Assembly: GCA_963931865.1 (NCBI GenBank) | Contig: OZ007511.1 | Location: 2,285,836 to 2,349,835 of the forward strand | Source: Axinella damicornis | Taxonomy: Eukaryota; Porifera; Demospongiae; Axinellida; Axinellidae | DNA length: 64,000 bases | Direction of reading: 5' to 3' | In this document: piece after piece, positions 10,736 to 24,137 of the stretch | How positions within the stretch are numbered: position 1 is the stretch's first letter | How the letters are laid out: each line of letters begins with the position of its first letter | Program-made: the position numbers and the translations under genes | Notes under the pieces: model-generated | Told to the model about the DNA's origin: nothing | Databases searched by the model: none | Seen by the model: only the letters and a program-made list of their open reading frames with translations

Positions 10736-13700
10736 ATGGACCTTCCACAAGACTTCAACTCCGCCGGACCTGTAGAGCCACCGAGACCAGAAAAGAACCC
10801 GGACGCGATAAAGCTATTTGTCGGGCAGGTTCCCAAAACCTTCGAGGAAAAAGATCTACGGCCGTATCTCGAGCCATTCGGACCAATTCATGAGCTATCC
10901 GTGCTCAGAGACAAGCTGAGCCATGCGCACAAAGGTTTGTCGAGGGCTGGTGCAGGCTTGTCGTGGTTGTAGTTGTCATGCTCAAGGGATTGACTAGCCC
11001 CAAGTGTCTTGTCAGTGTACACGACTGGGGGGTGTAATCACCTTCCCCGAGGCACTTGGTCACAAAGTACTTTTATTCTATCCTCCTTCAGGTTGCGCCT
11101 TTGTAACCTTCTGCAGTAAGCAGAGTGCGGAGTTGGCTCAGCAGGAGCTGCATGATAAAACAGTACTACCCGGGGTAGGCTATGTGTTTAGCTATAGTTG
11201 TGCGTGGTGTGCTGCCAACAGCAGCTGTTGTGTCTTCCTGGCAGCCACACTGTATTGTTGCGCCTGTCTGGAGTCCTGGGTTATCAACAGCACTCAGACT
11301 GCTTTGTTCTTCATTGTTGTCCTCTCTCTCCCTTACGCACACACACTCCCCCATCCAGATGAGTCGGCCATTGCAAGTGAAGCCAGCCGGCACAGACGCA
11401 AGATCTGGTACACCCCCCCCCCCCCCCCCCCCCCCCCCAACACACATGCACACACAAGATGAGGCTCTGCTGCAGTAATGCGTTGTGCCTCATCAGTTTG
11501 GAGTTATGCCTCATCAATTTGGAATACTCACTATCCTAGGAAGTTGTTCACATCTCATTGCAATGATGAGGTGACTGTATCTTTGCTTCCTCCCAGAAGA
11601 GCTTCGCAAAGTGTTTGTGGGCATGCTGTCCAAGACAGCCCGCGAGGAAGACGTCCAGGCAATGTTTGAGCCTTATGGGACGGTGGAAGAAGTGACGGTG
11701 CTGCGAGACCGGGAAGGGCTCAGTCGTGGGTGTGCATTCATCAAGTTTGCGAATCGACAGCAGGCACAGGCTGCCATCAACAAGATGCACGGGTCTCAGA
11801 TCATGCCTGTGAGTCATGCTAGTTTGGATGGTGTGTTGGCAGTAGGGCAGCTGCGTTTGAATCACTGGCTGTAAAACAACCTGAAATGCCCTCCGTTATA
11901 TTCCGTTTTATTCATAAGACTGCATGGCAAGAAAATACAGTGATCTTTGAAACGCAAACAGCTTGGAACTTACCAAGTGCTACTGTGTCAATCGTCACTA
12001 GTGCAGTTACCATGCCGATTAGATTGAGCAGCTACGCAACCTGGAGACAGTAGCTTCCGTTTTGCTACCATTGAGCTCCACGTTCTTTTGCTTTCCAGAA
12101 GTACCTAGTCACGTCAATATGCAGCCGCTCTATTGTCTGAACTGTGGTATTCCTCCAGCAGATTTTATAATGAGGTGGAGGAGCAGAAGGATAACCTCAT
12201 TATGTGCTCCTGATTTTAGTGATGGATGTAGTGATCTCTTCCCAGGACTCCAAACCAGCTTTATTTTTGTACCACAAGTAGCCCAACCTTGGAAGGATTA
12301 GTGGCCAGCCCAGTTTATTCACTCTGTCCGTTCCTCCGACAGGGTGCCTCCTCGCCTCTAGTTGTGAAGTACGCAGACACGGAGAAGGAGCGCCAGGCTC
12401 GGAGGATGCAGAAGGCTATGCAGCAGTTTGCCCAGCTCAACATCTCCCCACTGTCCCTCGTCCCTGGCTACAACCCCTACACACTGTACACTCAGGTATA
12501 GAGCTAGGAGCACCTCGTGAATAGCATCACACCCTAGCAACCCAGTTCACGAATGTGTGTACAAGATGACATGTTCACAGTAACTCCCCTACACTCTTCT
12601 TCATTATATGGTTGTGTGCATACACATCCACACATGCACACACACATACACTAGACTCGTTCCCAGGCGCTCGGTAGTTGCCGAGCGCCTGGGAACGAGG
12701 CTAACACATACATTCATACACTCCTTACATGCACACACACAAACTTCACATGCACACACCTCACATGCACACACTCCCCTCACACGCACTCCGCATGCAC
12801 ACACTCCCCTTACACAAACTCCTCGCATGCACACACCTCACATGTGCACGCACTCCTCACATGCACACACTCCCCTCATACACATACTCCCCTCACACAC
12901 ACTCCCCTCATACACACACCCCTCACACACGCTCCCCTCACACACACTCCCCTCACACACACTTCCTCGCATGCACACACTCCCCTCACACAAACTCCTC
13001 GTACACATGCACACACCTCACATGCACACACCTCACATGCACACACACACACTCCTATCGCATGCACACACTCCCCTCACACACACTCCTCACACACACT
13101 CCTCGCATGCACACACTCCCCTCAACGCACTCTTTACACAGCTCCTCCAACAACAGGTGGCCGGGCTAGCTGGACAGTCTGCCAACTATGGGCAGTCTAC
13201 CCTCGGTATCAGTGGTCTCCTCAGCCCCACGTCACCCACGCACGGGGCCAGCCCTCTCAGCTCCAACAGCAGTGGTACCGGACTGGCCTCCCCTGGGCTT
13301 ACTGCCATCCCAACCCTCACCTCCCTCCCCCCTCTCTCCAATGGCCTACCCACCCTCTCCCCAAATGGCCTAAGTGCCTCTGCCGACCTACAGAGCCCCC
13401 TGCACAGGTAGGTTCACTCTGTAGTCTGTATTATGCTATGTTTCGATTCACTTTCTGTGGGCAAAGCAGAAATACCTTGTTTACTAATCACAGGGTGACT
13501 CCAGCGTGTACATGTATGATGAGATGTTCAGCTTCATGATATTACATTCTCAACAAGTGGGTGTGGCTAGGGTCACAATGCAAATATACCTGGATTCTGA
13601 AAATGTACCTGTGGTTGGTAGGCATGGTATTGGTTGAATATGAATCATGGTATTGGGGGTTGAATCAATGGTATTGGTCTGACTGATGTGGTACAAAATA

Positions 13701-14761
13701 AATGCTTGTTCTCCTGTTTGTTGCACCTATGGATTGCCTATTGGACTTGGCAGGTGTGTGTGACAACTCTACTGCCTATTCTACTATGCACACAGAACTT
13801 GTACAGCAAATCCCTCCTTCCCTCGCTCATGTGTTCTGTATGTCTCATGTGTATGCCTTAAATGTTCCTTTTTTGTAGTCTCATAAGGGCTGGCTGCATG
13901 CATATGCTGTATTTCCTGTGCCGATTCAATCCTGACTGATCGTGTGTCCTCCCCAGTCCCCTGCAGGCCTATTCTACCCTCCAGCAGTATGGCACCACGG
14001 CGTACCCGTACAGCAGCGTGTTTGGTACAGCTGTCCAGCAGCCACAGCCCCCGCAACCACCGCCGCCCCAGAAGGAGGGCCCCGAGGGATGCAACCTCTT
14101 CATCTACCACCTGCCGCAGGACTTTGGGGACACAGACCTGTATCACTTGTTCCTACCGTTTGGGACCATCATCAGTGCCAAGGTCTACATTGATAAGGTC
14201 ACGCATCAGAGCAAGTGCTTTGGTGAGCTCCTTGTGGTACCGTACTGTACAAGAGTGCATGATGACATCATCATGATTGCAGTGATGATGTCATTGTGTG
14301 CTCTTGACTGTACCATGTAGAACATACATACTGTGACTGTACATACTGTACTATGCAATATTGAGTGATCTGCACATACCAGGCTATGGGATGCTTAGGT
14401 GGTGGTATGCCATTTCTTGTCATGTGGTCCTGGGAATGTGTATTCATGGCAGTAACTGGGAATGAATTGCTTTCTGGCTGACTGTTGAGTGGGGTAGCTT
14501 GAGATTCATAACCCCCCTCACTGTCTGCTCCCACCCATCCTTCCTTCCTTCTCCCTTTTTTCCTTCCCCCTTCTCTCCCTCTCCCACCTCCCCTCTCTTC
14601 CCACTCCCTCCCTCTTTCTTCCTCACTGTTCAGGTTTTGTGAGCTATGACAACCCATCGTCGGCCCAGAATGCAATTGCAGCAATGAACGGTTTCCAGGT
14701 GGGACCCAAGAAGCTGAAGGTGCAGCTCAAGCGGCCGAGAGAACCACGAAAGGCATTCTAG
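10736..14761 (+). CDS. CELF: CELF/Bruno family RNA-binding protein with three RRMs
   Basis: Eight exons (10736-10934, 11092-11174, 11359-11407, 11597-11808, 12343-12495, 13142-13407, 13957-14222, 14634-14761) join in frame to 451 residues. RRM1 has KLFVGQ and GCAFVTF, RRM2 has KVFVGM and GCAFIKF, and RRM3 has NLFIYH and CFGFVSY. The order, with RRM1 and RRM2 close together, a long linker and a C-terminal RRM3 ending [11 protein letters not shown], is diagnostic of CELF proteins, which bind GU-rich RNA to control splicing, decay and translation. The linker is rich in Ser, Gly, Leu and Gln, with polyproline before RRM3. Human CELF1/2 are about 490-510 residues, so the length fits. Intron 3 starts with a poly-C run directly after the donor, and intron 5 carries a CACACTCCCCT minisatellite. 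CELF subtype cannot be assigned by eye. Confidence 0.93.
11411..11438. repeat. Poly-C run just inside CELF intron 3
   Basis: An uninterrupted run of 28 C begins four bases after the GT of the donor at 11408. It is one of about a dozen such runs in the window. Confidence 0.9.
12652..12703. mobile_element. 52-bp palindromic MITE in CELF intron
   Basis: TAGACTCGTTCCCAGGCGC and its near-exact reverse complement GCGCCTGGGAACGAGGCTA form a hairpin. It sits in a CA-rich stretch, so the target duplication cannot be told from the microsatellite. Confidence 0.75.
12720..13135. repeat. CACACTCCCCT / CATGCACACAC minisatellite in CELF intron 5
   Basis: Irregular tandem units built from CACACTCCCCT and CATGCACACACCT fill the intron up to the acceptor before exon 6. 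All three forward frames are open by chance (His/Thr/Ser-rich), which explains several long spurious frames. Confidence 0.85.
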
Positions 14762-16213
14762 CGACCACCCAGGTGAGTTTGTGGGGTGCAAACTCGCAAG
14801 TATGGACCAAATGCAGATGACTGACTTGCTCCCATTAGAGGGGCAGGGTTAGATCATATCGTAAAACCAAGGAAGGAATCCGGGTAGCCTGTAGCCTCGT
14901 TCCCAGGCCGTGTAGGAGAAACGGCCTGAGAACGAGGCTAGGGTAGCCTGAGGAAGGACACCTCTAATGGTGTAGCCAAGCCCGGGCCCAGGCCCAGGCA
15001 ATGTTTGATACTGAGGAAGTCCATACCATTGATCACTGACTACTTCGAGAATACGTACCGCACGGCAACAACAGCGACTAAAGGCCCAAGGATTTCAGCA
15101 GCAACCTAGATCACTGTACTTGGCTATTTCATAAGTGCCCTGACAATTATACATCTGGCTACGCCACTGAAGCTGGACTGCCATGTGGGATCCCCAAACT
15201 GCCACTCATCCATGCATATGTACACAGTTCCTGTCCTTGTGACGTCTCTGAGTATTGCACTCATCGTTTCTGCAGGTCTCAGGTATTGATGTGTTTGCCC
15301 AGTGTGATAGTCTCTCCGATTGTGCCGGTGTTGTCTCCGCATCCATGTTTGTCTTTTAATTCCTCAACATTTGCCCATTCTCTGTAACTGTTATGACAGT
15401 CACTTAACAATAATGTAATTGCAAAGACCGTTTTTAACTATTGATCTGCACCATGGAACCTGCATGTTTGTTCAAGAGTTTTACTACGATGTACAGAGCC
15501 TCTATTTTGAGTAGTCAAGTAACAGAATTGTATTTTCTGCAGATTTGAAGTGCTGTAATCACTTTCTCGTACCTTTCCTCAGATTTGTACTGCAGTTCAA
15601 TGTTGTTGTGTATGGTAGTAGCAACATGTCCTCCAATTTAGGGAAAAAAAATTGAAAGTGAACCAGGCTTGCAGATATAATAATAATGATATACTAGCCT
15701 CATTCCCAGGCTACGTGGGCCTGGGAATGAGGCTAATGATATACCACCACTCGATCCCCATGAATCCCATGAATCGTATAGCTATGGAAAACTCAAGATG
15801 TTTCCACAGCTATGACTGGACAGAGCTAACAGCATGACTGTCGGTGGCCACAACAACATTATTCCCAGACCCCGAGCGTGCACTCGCGGCCTGGGAACGA
15901 GACTATACCAAACTATGACCTCTGTGTAGTCTTGTTCCCAGACCAAACACGTGTGGGATCCTGGGCCCGGGCACGAGGCAGAGATCGTGAGTGCGCTCTA
16001 TATAGCGAAAGAAGTGTTAATTAGCGCGTGGATAACTAATTAGTGAAAGGCAATGTTGTACCATCTCCGCATTGTACTGATCGTCCAGGAATGTCGGTGC
16101 TGCATTCCAGCGCGCACAGACATCAACCTAGCACCTCTGCAGTCGCAAAGCCAGGCAGTCGCACAGTTACACGCTGCTGAAGTTTCAGTACTCACTTGGC
16201 CGGAGCATAAACT
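14762..16213. other. CELF 3'UTR and intergenic region with MITEs
   Basis: The CELF stop is followed within a dozen bases by a good donor (CAG/GTGAGT), so a 3'UTR intron is possible. MITEs lie at 14892-14940 (flanked by GGGTAGCCTG on both sides) and 15695-15735 (flanked by ATGATATAC on both sides); further TAGCC/TCGTTCCCAG fragments lie near 15870-15980. No gene is seen before the PTP start. Confidence 0.5.
15695..15735. mobile_element. 41-bp palindromic MITE with perfect 9-bp target duplication
   Basis: The element runs TAGCCTCATTCCCAGG ... CCTGGGAATGAGGCTA and is flanked by ATGATATAC at 15686-15694 and 15736-15744. It is about the smallest possible member of the family, with almost no loop. 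Confidence 0.88.
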
Positions 16214-17287
16214 ATGGGTAAGTTTAGCAAAGATATTCATATGTAGTCGTAAGTGGTTCCTGTACAAACTATGCGGTTTGCAAGTTGACCATCCTTTCTG
16301 TACGCATGTACTCTGTACATGAAAATTCTGTATTCTGTAAAATAAATGGCAATAATTTCTGTATTCTGTTTCTCCAGGCAATGCACTGGACGGGGCCTTC
16401 CCCCTTCCCCGTGAGGCCGCGTTCCCTCTGCCTGGTGCAGGGGCAGATGGACTTCCCACTTGGACATGGGCAATTATAGCTGCTTCCGTCGCTGTCACCC
16501 TGTTGTGGATTATGGCCATCATGCTGTTGGTGAGGTAGAGCGTGTGGGCGGCAACTGCTTCTGTGGGAATACTGTATGTGCATGTGAGATTAGTAGTACT
16601 GCTGTTCCTCAGGTTGCCTTTGAGATATTTGGCAAACGTCAGGATCGTGATGTTCCGCAAGAACCACCAAGGGTGCTGGCTCGCGAATCCTCTCTCTCTA
16701 CCCAACCTCCCCCCATCCCTGTCCCCAAGCAACGCTCCTCCCTGTCCCCTCCCTCTCGCTCATCCTCCACCAGAAGCACACAGGGTGCCACCGCTGCCGA
16801 AGGTACGCGTTACCGCGGCGCAAGAGATCAGACTGTACGTATCCTTAAATGCATGTGTTATTATCATTGCAATCTCCCGTACTCTCATAGGCTACAAGCA
16901 GAAGCTCGCAGTACCAGACACAGATCCGTTTGAGCCGCTGGAGAAGGAGTACCGGTTGAGTATCCTGGAACCCCGTGATGACACCAGCAGTACCACCAGC
17001 TCAGAAGGATCCTCAGATGATCCCAAGGTTGGTGAGAGGCCCTGGTTTAATACCAGCACTTCATTCCAAGTTAGCCAGAGCCAGTTGGGAATATTCAGAA
17101 CTTAAACTAGAGGTTAGTGCATCCAGCACTGTCCACGGTAGCACTGTCCCTTTTGATGCTGAAGCATCTTCATACAACATTGAAATTCTTATAGTGACAC
17201 TATACATGTTGACCAAAAGAGTGTAAAATTGGAGAATGTTACGTTAGCTGGTTTATTCCCTCCTTTCACTCAAGAGAGGGCCTGGTA

Positions 17288-17321
<34 letters not shown>

Positions 17322-18199
17322 CATCACTACTACACTCACAATTACATCCATGCCCAGAAGTAAAGGTGACAATGGCAGCCAGTAGAGGCCTGAGCTTTCA
17401 TTGCTCTGCGATCACCACTCCCAAAGTATACATGTATACGTTTGGGTACCATGTGAATTTTGTGTATCAAGACGTTTCTTGGGGGACTGAACACAGCTAG
17501 TGAGAATTTGCTTCTTGTTTTGCTCAGGAGTTTGAAAGCAAGCCAGTGGGCAGCGAGGCAGTACGAGAACACTCGCAGCACGCCTCCCCCATGCTCACCA
17601 ATCTGAGTGGAGAGGAGATCTCTCCCTCGGCGTCACCACGATCCTCCCCGAGCCTCTCGGGCATGGTGAGTATGTTTGGAATGTGATGTGTGCTAGACAC
17701 TTTTATCTACTGCAGCACCACAAGATGGTACGGCAGTATTAGCACCTGTGCCAGGCGCTACCTGTTACTTGACATTCCAAGTACCAACTTCCTAATGACA
17801 CATTGATGGCTTCCAATGCAGCCTGAAAACATCCCTCCCTGTACCACACAAGATCACCACACACACACACACCCTCCCCTCCCCCAGGTGCTTAGCAGAC
17901 CTGTGACAGTACGCCAACTTGGGGCTACCATACGTGAGCCTGGCTACGTTGAATCTGAATTTCGGGTAAGTATCTGACACTGTTTCACTTTGATTCAAGG
18001 AGGAGTGATAGATAGTTAATTTTAGGACAGGAACCGTCCCTTCTATTCAGCCACTTGGCTGAATCCTGCAGATACACACAATAACCACACAATTGACAAT
18101 TGTCAACAAAAATTACATCAAAATACACACAGTACTTGTACACCACAGAACTGTCTACAAAAGTTAATAGGCCTACAATAGGCCTACAATATAATATTA

Positions 18200-18238
<39 letters not shown>

Positions 18239-21200
18239 CCACACACACACACACATACACAATGCACACATGACTACAGAAACTCCCCACCCCTGCTGTC
18301 AACTCTGATGACATCCCGCCGGGAGCTGAACGCAAGAACAGATACAGCAACGTCTTGCCAAGTAGGATATAGGGCATGCACTAGCCTCGTTCCCAGGCCC
18401 GAGATGGGATGTATAGATAGATCTTCTCCCCCAGCCAGAGCATCAGTAGCCTCTCCCTGTCCCTGCAGCCCCCAAGACACGTGTGCCCCTCATGCTACAG
18501 TTTGGAAGACCCAACTCGGACTACATCAATGCCAACTACGTCAGAGTAAGAATGACATAGCAAGAAATGTTGTCATGTAGGTACACACAGGGTGTCCTTT
18601 AGGGAGGGCGACTTGCCAGCATTTGACTGCTGATCAAGAGGTTGCAGTCACTAGTCCCAACATGCATGCTGTAGGAGATTTTCTTTCTCTCGACTCAGCT
18701 CTACCCCCCAAAATGAGTAGGTGTTTCCTTGAAGGCGTTTACACCAGAAATAGTTTACTCTGCATCTTTTTGGTAGGGATGTAATGCCATTGGTCCTGGG
18801 GGACCTGATTTTAAATTCCTGGGAAATGTGTTCCCTCCCCCCACTGGGAATCTCTAGCTGCATGACTATAGGCATGTCACCTGTACTGCCCATCCCACAG
18901 GGCTACCGCAACCACCCGCGACAGTACATTGCGACGCAGGGACCGATGGATAACACTGTGGAGGACTTCTGGAGAATGGTGTGGGAGAACAAGAGCGAGG
19001 TCATCGTCATGGCTACGAACTTCCAAGAGAGGGGCATTGTATGTAATTGCATGAGTTTAGTGTGTGATGCATTCTGAATGTGACTATATATGGACGTTCT
19101 GTCCACACAGGAAAAGTGTGCACGCTACTGGCCTGCCCAGGGGACAGAGGAGTACGGCAGTCTTGAGGTGACGGTCATTACCACATCCACCCTGGACAAT
19201 CATGTGTCCACAGCACTACAGCTGCACAACCTGGACACGGAGGAGGTCCGCAGTGTGCAGCACTACAGGCTGACCTGCTGGCCCCACCAGGGCATCCCCA
19301 AACACACCAAGCCCGTCACTGACTTCCTCAGGTAGTTAGTTGTTGTGGTTCGTGCATGCTTCAACATCTTGCAGAGCTAATTATAACGTTCGGTCACCGG
19401 TCAAATGACCGGTGAATTACTACTAGGGACCGCCCATTCGTAGTTGCAAACGGACAAGTACGGCCGGTCATAAGCGCGCTGTTGGAGATGAACTTCTTTG
19501 CGAGTCCAGCAGCAACACAAAGAAGGCTAGGCGACAGATTACGAAGGCAACGTTTGAAAAGTGGCAAAAGGGCACGAAAGCGAGCATCAGACGCTATCTT
19601 GGCTGCGCGCGATGTGACCTCGATGCCAAAGGAACCCATGCACGTACCGTCGATCCGTATAGTAGCGATCTAACGCTCAGTGCGTAGGTGCTGTTTACCT
19701 GTTTTGCTTCATAGGCGCTGTTGCTTTAGACGAAGGATCCCTCTCACTGTTGGCGTTTGACCCGTGTTTGTAGCTATCGCACAACCGCAGATACAGAGCG
19801 TTGAATCTTGCCATTTTTATCGCGTGTTGACGGTACCGCGTGCGTACACTGTACCCTGCACTTTCGTGGGCGTAACTAACGATTAGCGCTAAGACTTCCG
19901 CAAAGTGTTGGGGATGCCCCAATCAGCACTCTTTTTGGCCAATGCGGAATAATCTTCGATTTGTACACGGGCAGCTATAATATCTTGTTACATGCACCAT
20001 GCACTTTTTCTCAATGAAATAAAATGTCCAGTCACTTTCTCTCTATGTCCGTCCAAACTGATTGTTGACCTGTCATTTGGCAGATCAAGTCAAATGAGTT
20101 ATAATTAGCTCTGTCTTGGTCTCCAGCCCCTCCCACCTCAACTCTGTACACATGTAGCCTCACCTCCACCTCAGCTCCATGTAGCATCACCCCCAGCTTC
20201 TCCCACCTCAACTCCGTGTAGTCTCACCCCCAGCTTCTCCCATCTCAACTCCGTGTAGTCTCACCCCCAGCTTCTCCCATCTCAACTCTGTGCACATGCC
20301 TCACCTCCACCTCAGCTCCATATAGCAGCCCCCCCCGGCCCCCCCCCCCCCCCCCCCCCCCCCCCCACCACTCAACTCTGTGTAGCCTTACCTCCAGCTC
20401 CTCCCACCTAGTCTTCATCTGTCACTCCAAGTATACCAACAGTTGGTGGGTCTGTGCATATCGGTGGTCATGGTTTGTATGCATTTTTACCCTATACCAT
20501 GAATCAGTAGCCATGTATTCTGGATATTAATTTTGTGCACATATACATCCCCCCCCCAACACACACACAGGGAGGTCAAGATGGCTGACAGTACTGCTCC
20601 GTCAATAGTGCATTGCTCTGCAGGCATTGGCCGTACAGGTGTACTCATTGCTGTGGATGTTGGAATCCAGGGTGTGCTGCAGGGAGACCCGAAGGTTGAC
20701 ATCCTCAGGACAGTGAGCACGCTGAGGCAGGACCGAGCCGGCATGGTCCAGACGAGGGACCAGTACCGCTTCATTCACCAGGTAGGCAGGCATGTCTCCT
20801 TGCATAGTAGACAGCAGGGCTTTGGAATTGAAGGAATGCTTCTGGAATATTACACTTAAAGGAGTGAATTACTGAGGATTTCAGGTTGCTTGTCCGAGAT
20901 CCATCCAAGAAACTTTCAATTATCACATGTGCGTAAGTATGGCCTGGGAAATGGCCTTTGCACTTGTAACCCAAGCTGGGAATTACAAATTACTGTGTGT
21001 TCATTAGAGGGATTGCATGTGTGCTCGTTTTTGGAACTCCATAATTTCTGGGGAATTATTGTGGTTGAAATCCTGAAATGTGATCTGACTTGCAATAGTA
21101 GTCATCCGGTTTGAATTGTGCATTATTTTGCCTGCAAACATACTACCTGTACAACAGTGTACATAAGTCCTGTGGAATGAATGCCCTCAATTCCAATGTC

Positions 21201-21273
21201 ATTGATAACTACAATTCCCTCCCGTACACAGGCCCTGTACGATGTTGCTAAGGAGGTGGGAATGCACCAATGA
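16214..21273 (+). CDS. Single-pass KIM-type receptor tyrosine phosphatase with altered WPD loop
   Basis: Twelve exons join in frame to about 489 residues: 16214-16217 (tentative start), 16378-16529, 16613-16802, 16891-17027, 17528-17665, 17888-17965, 18280-18361, 18469-18545, 18901-19038, 19111-19331, 20571-20781 and 21232-21273. A transmembrane segment ([20 protein letters not shown]) lies near residues 32-52, followed by a Ser/Pro/acidic cytoplasmic region. The PTP domain has [33 protein letters not shown], the catalytic loop [10 protein letters not shown] and the Q-loop [16 protein letters not shown] and the short C-terminus resemble the PTPN5/PTPN7/PTPRR group, which dephosphorylates MAP kinases; I do not see a clear kinase-interaction motif. 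The WPD loop reads WPHQGIP, so the general-acid Asp is His. The 4-bp first exon is the weakest call: ATG has A at -3 and G at +4, but an upstream exon is possible. Confidence 0.85.
17290..17319. repeat. Poly-C run in PTP intron
   Basis: A run of about 30 C lies inside the intron between the exons at 17027 and 17528. A second, longer run (about 18200-18236) lies upstream of the acceptor at 18279. Confidence 0.9.
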
Positions 21274-21560
21274 TTGAACTGACCACTGTTGAAACCCTGG
21301 ACTTGTGAACATTTTCAAATTTCAAATCAGGATTATCTATGGTACACCAGCTGTCATGAACACTCATAATATTTAAGTAGAACTATGAGAACCAAGTGAT
21401 AATTCTTGCTAGAACTGCAGCAATAACTTCAACACATGACATTGTATATCTAGAATCTGATATAAGTATAATATAGCTCGTGGATTTCCTGATGAATTTG
21501 CAGTAATTGTTGTGCTAAGACAGTGTAGAGGTAACTACATGAACTGCTGACTACATTAAT

Positions 21561-23023
21561 TCATGCAATCCCTACAATGCCATCAGCTGATATGGTGAAG
21601 CTCTTGCTGGTCCGTTGTTCTACTCTCTCGCCCTCTCCGCTCTCCTCCACGTCGTGTGGTATTAGCACCACATTGGTAGGTTCACGCTTAGCAGAATCTT
21701 CATCCGAGAATGTTATCTTTGCTTCTGGAGTAATAAGAGTTACCATATCAAATATCTGCCAGTGGGGTGGGGGATGAAACTTGATTCATAAACTCTTGTG
21801 TTACTATGTACTATGGAGGCCATACAGGTGTGCGTACCTAGACTGGAACTCTCCCTGGGCGGCAAGAGTGCATTGGGCATCAGTCGCCATGATGCCCGAG
21901 TAGTGGTACCTTTCATGAAGGCCACACCCTCAAGATGCTCTGAGGATGGTTGCCCAGTGGATTCCAAGTCAGCTATGGGAGGAATATGGCACTACATGAT
22001 TGTATATAGTTCACATACATGACAATAATTAGGATGCAGATATTATAGCAAATTGATCTTCCTTTGAGGCTACACATGTTTGGATGGAAAATAACAGCTG
22101 CCTGTGTTGCAATGTTGCTGTCATTAGCTAAACACAATTTGGCAGCAACCCAAATCCCTACCACTAACATTGCTGTCTGTTTGACTGGGACATCAAAGGA
22201 AGTATGGGTTCTCAGTGCAGCACACACCCAGCACTCATATCAAAGGAAGTGTGGGTTCACAGTGCAACACACACCCATGCAGCACTCATATCTACCATAC
22301 CCACCAAATGAGATCCCAGGTTCTACTCACCAAATGAGATCCAGGTTCTACGCCCACTATGCAACATGAACTGTATTCCCCCTAGGGTGTATCCACCCCT
22401 AACCTTCGCATTCGTTGGGAGCTTGGGAATGTTAAGCTGTCGGTTTCAGAGAATCATTGATGTTCTTGTCAACTTGGTCATCCCAGCTAAACGAAATTCT
22501 GGTAGCCATTACCGATTTTCTTTCCCTAATAACATTATGGTAGGCACCATAAGAAACTGCTAAGGACGGCCATGAGGTAAGGTATAGGCTAGACTATCGG
22601 TTCTGACCTACCGGAAAATTGACGAACTTGTTCCGTTTGATTCAGACAAGAAAAAAATACCTGCCAAAGCTACAAGCGGACACCAATACCCCCAAACCTA
22701 GAATGTGGACTACCCATAGCGACCATAATGTACTTGTGCCATATGAGGTGGGTTGTGTAGGTCTATCTGGTCTGATGTAAACCTTCTTTGGAAACAAGAT
22801 TAAGGTCCATCCTACACAGTTCATGTCACTTACTCTGTTTGCTGCCACTGGCTTGGGCCTTGTCCTCTACTGCCTCACCGGGGACAAACTCCATCTCCTG
22901 TACCTCAGACTTACCACCTTCGTCCTCCATAACTTTCACTGCCGAGATCTGCGGATCAGCATTCTTCCCTTCTTCAATCTGTGAGTACTGTGCTCGCGAT
23001 TTAGCATGAATAGACAGATGGAG

Positions 23024-23061
<38 letters not shown>

Positions 23062-23233
23062 GTAGGTAGGTAGCTACGATAATAGGTGTGCTGGGGTCCA
23101 TTAATACCACCAGTATAAAACCTTGCATGCACTGACATTATGTGCCCACCCGTGGTTTCTCATAGTGTCCATTCTCACAGCACTTGGAGCACGGGCAGCA
23201 ACAGCAGCAGCAGCACACCCGAGCAAACCACGA
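21561..23233 (-). CDS. Cysteine-cluster family gene D (5' end not resolved)
   Basis: Four exons (23233-23150, 22978-22834, 21972-21838, 21724-21561) join in frame to 175 residues and a stop, with phases 0,1,1. The first visible exon encodes ARVCCCCCCCPCSKCCENG, ten cysteines in thirteen residues, a likely multiple S-palmitoylation site. The second exon is acidic and contains EVQEMEFVPGEAVED. The third contains the tryptophan motif RASWRLMP. The last exon is acidic (EESGEGERVEQ). The exon order, phases and motifs match genes A-C to the right on the same strand, so these are tandem paralogues. No catalytic or known domain is recognisable. The first visible exon begins in phase 0 after a good acceptor, so an N-terminal coding exon further right (before 24138) must exist and was not found. 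Confidence 0.65.
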
Positions 23234-24137
23234 CTGGGGAAGGAAAACTGAAAAAATATATCTGGAGTCTGGATCGGGCTAGGCTAGGCTGAACACAGAG
23301 TATTATGGGCTACACCAAGTGATCAGACAGCAAGGAACCAATATTTGCCATTGTAATCAGTACAACTTGGCCAGCCAACTCGACACAAACTACGTACGCA
23401 GAATCTTCGACACCGCGACATTTCGCCCTTGAGTGCGCAGCTAGCACTGAGCGCAGCTGGTAGGTACGTACGTACGTACGTACGTACGTAGGCGTAGTCG
23501 GTCGCGCGTAATTCAGCGCATCGGCGCGCGCTTAGCTAGCGCTGCAGTACAACACACGAGAAAGTGAAAATGTATATATGCGAAGCCCTTTGACTATATC
23601 TTGTCCCCACTCTCCAGTCTAGGACAAAACGATGCTGCTATGTTGTAGCTACATTCCAAGTGTTCTTCATTGCATAAACCATGTACAACCAAACCAACAC
23701 TCACCCTGACAAGTGGAGTTTGGGAAACTAGACTATGAAGCTATATTACTATTAATGTTAGAACCTGCTGACAAATACAAGACAATATATATTCATTAAG
23801 AATGACAAGTTATCGATCGAGGATTTAAACCGAGGCTCATTTGATTGGAGAGGTGCATAGCTAATACAGAGACAGCCAGTTTCAGAATGTGCATATAGTT
23901 GGGCCGCTTGGGCCTGAGAACCATGGGGCTAGTATGTTCTCTGCATGCACATGAGTATAGCTAATATAATACCAATATCAGTATAACACACTCCGATCCA
24001 AGTGGTCACCAGCATACCAGCCAGATGTATACTGTACACAGCAAGGACATCTCAATTCAATAATCCACCACAGCATGTACAGCAACACAGACAGAGAGGT
24101 GATACCAACCAGTAGAGTCTACTAAATCCGTGTCATT
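23234..24137. other. Spacer between paralogues D and C
   Basis: I find no convincing exon, although gene D needs a 5' exon here. The interval contains a GTAC tandem repeat (about 23465-23490) and several short palindromes. Confidence 0.35.

Noticed and set aside
12608..13539. His/Thr-rich frames up to 267 residues
   Set aside because: CA-rich minisatellite in CELF intron 5; only 13142-13407 is a real exon.
16053..16322. 89-residue frame as first PTP exon
   Set aside because: Its donor phase (0) does not match the phase-1 acceptor of the TM exon; the ATG at 16214 does.
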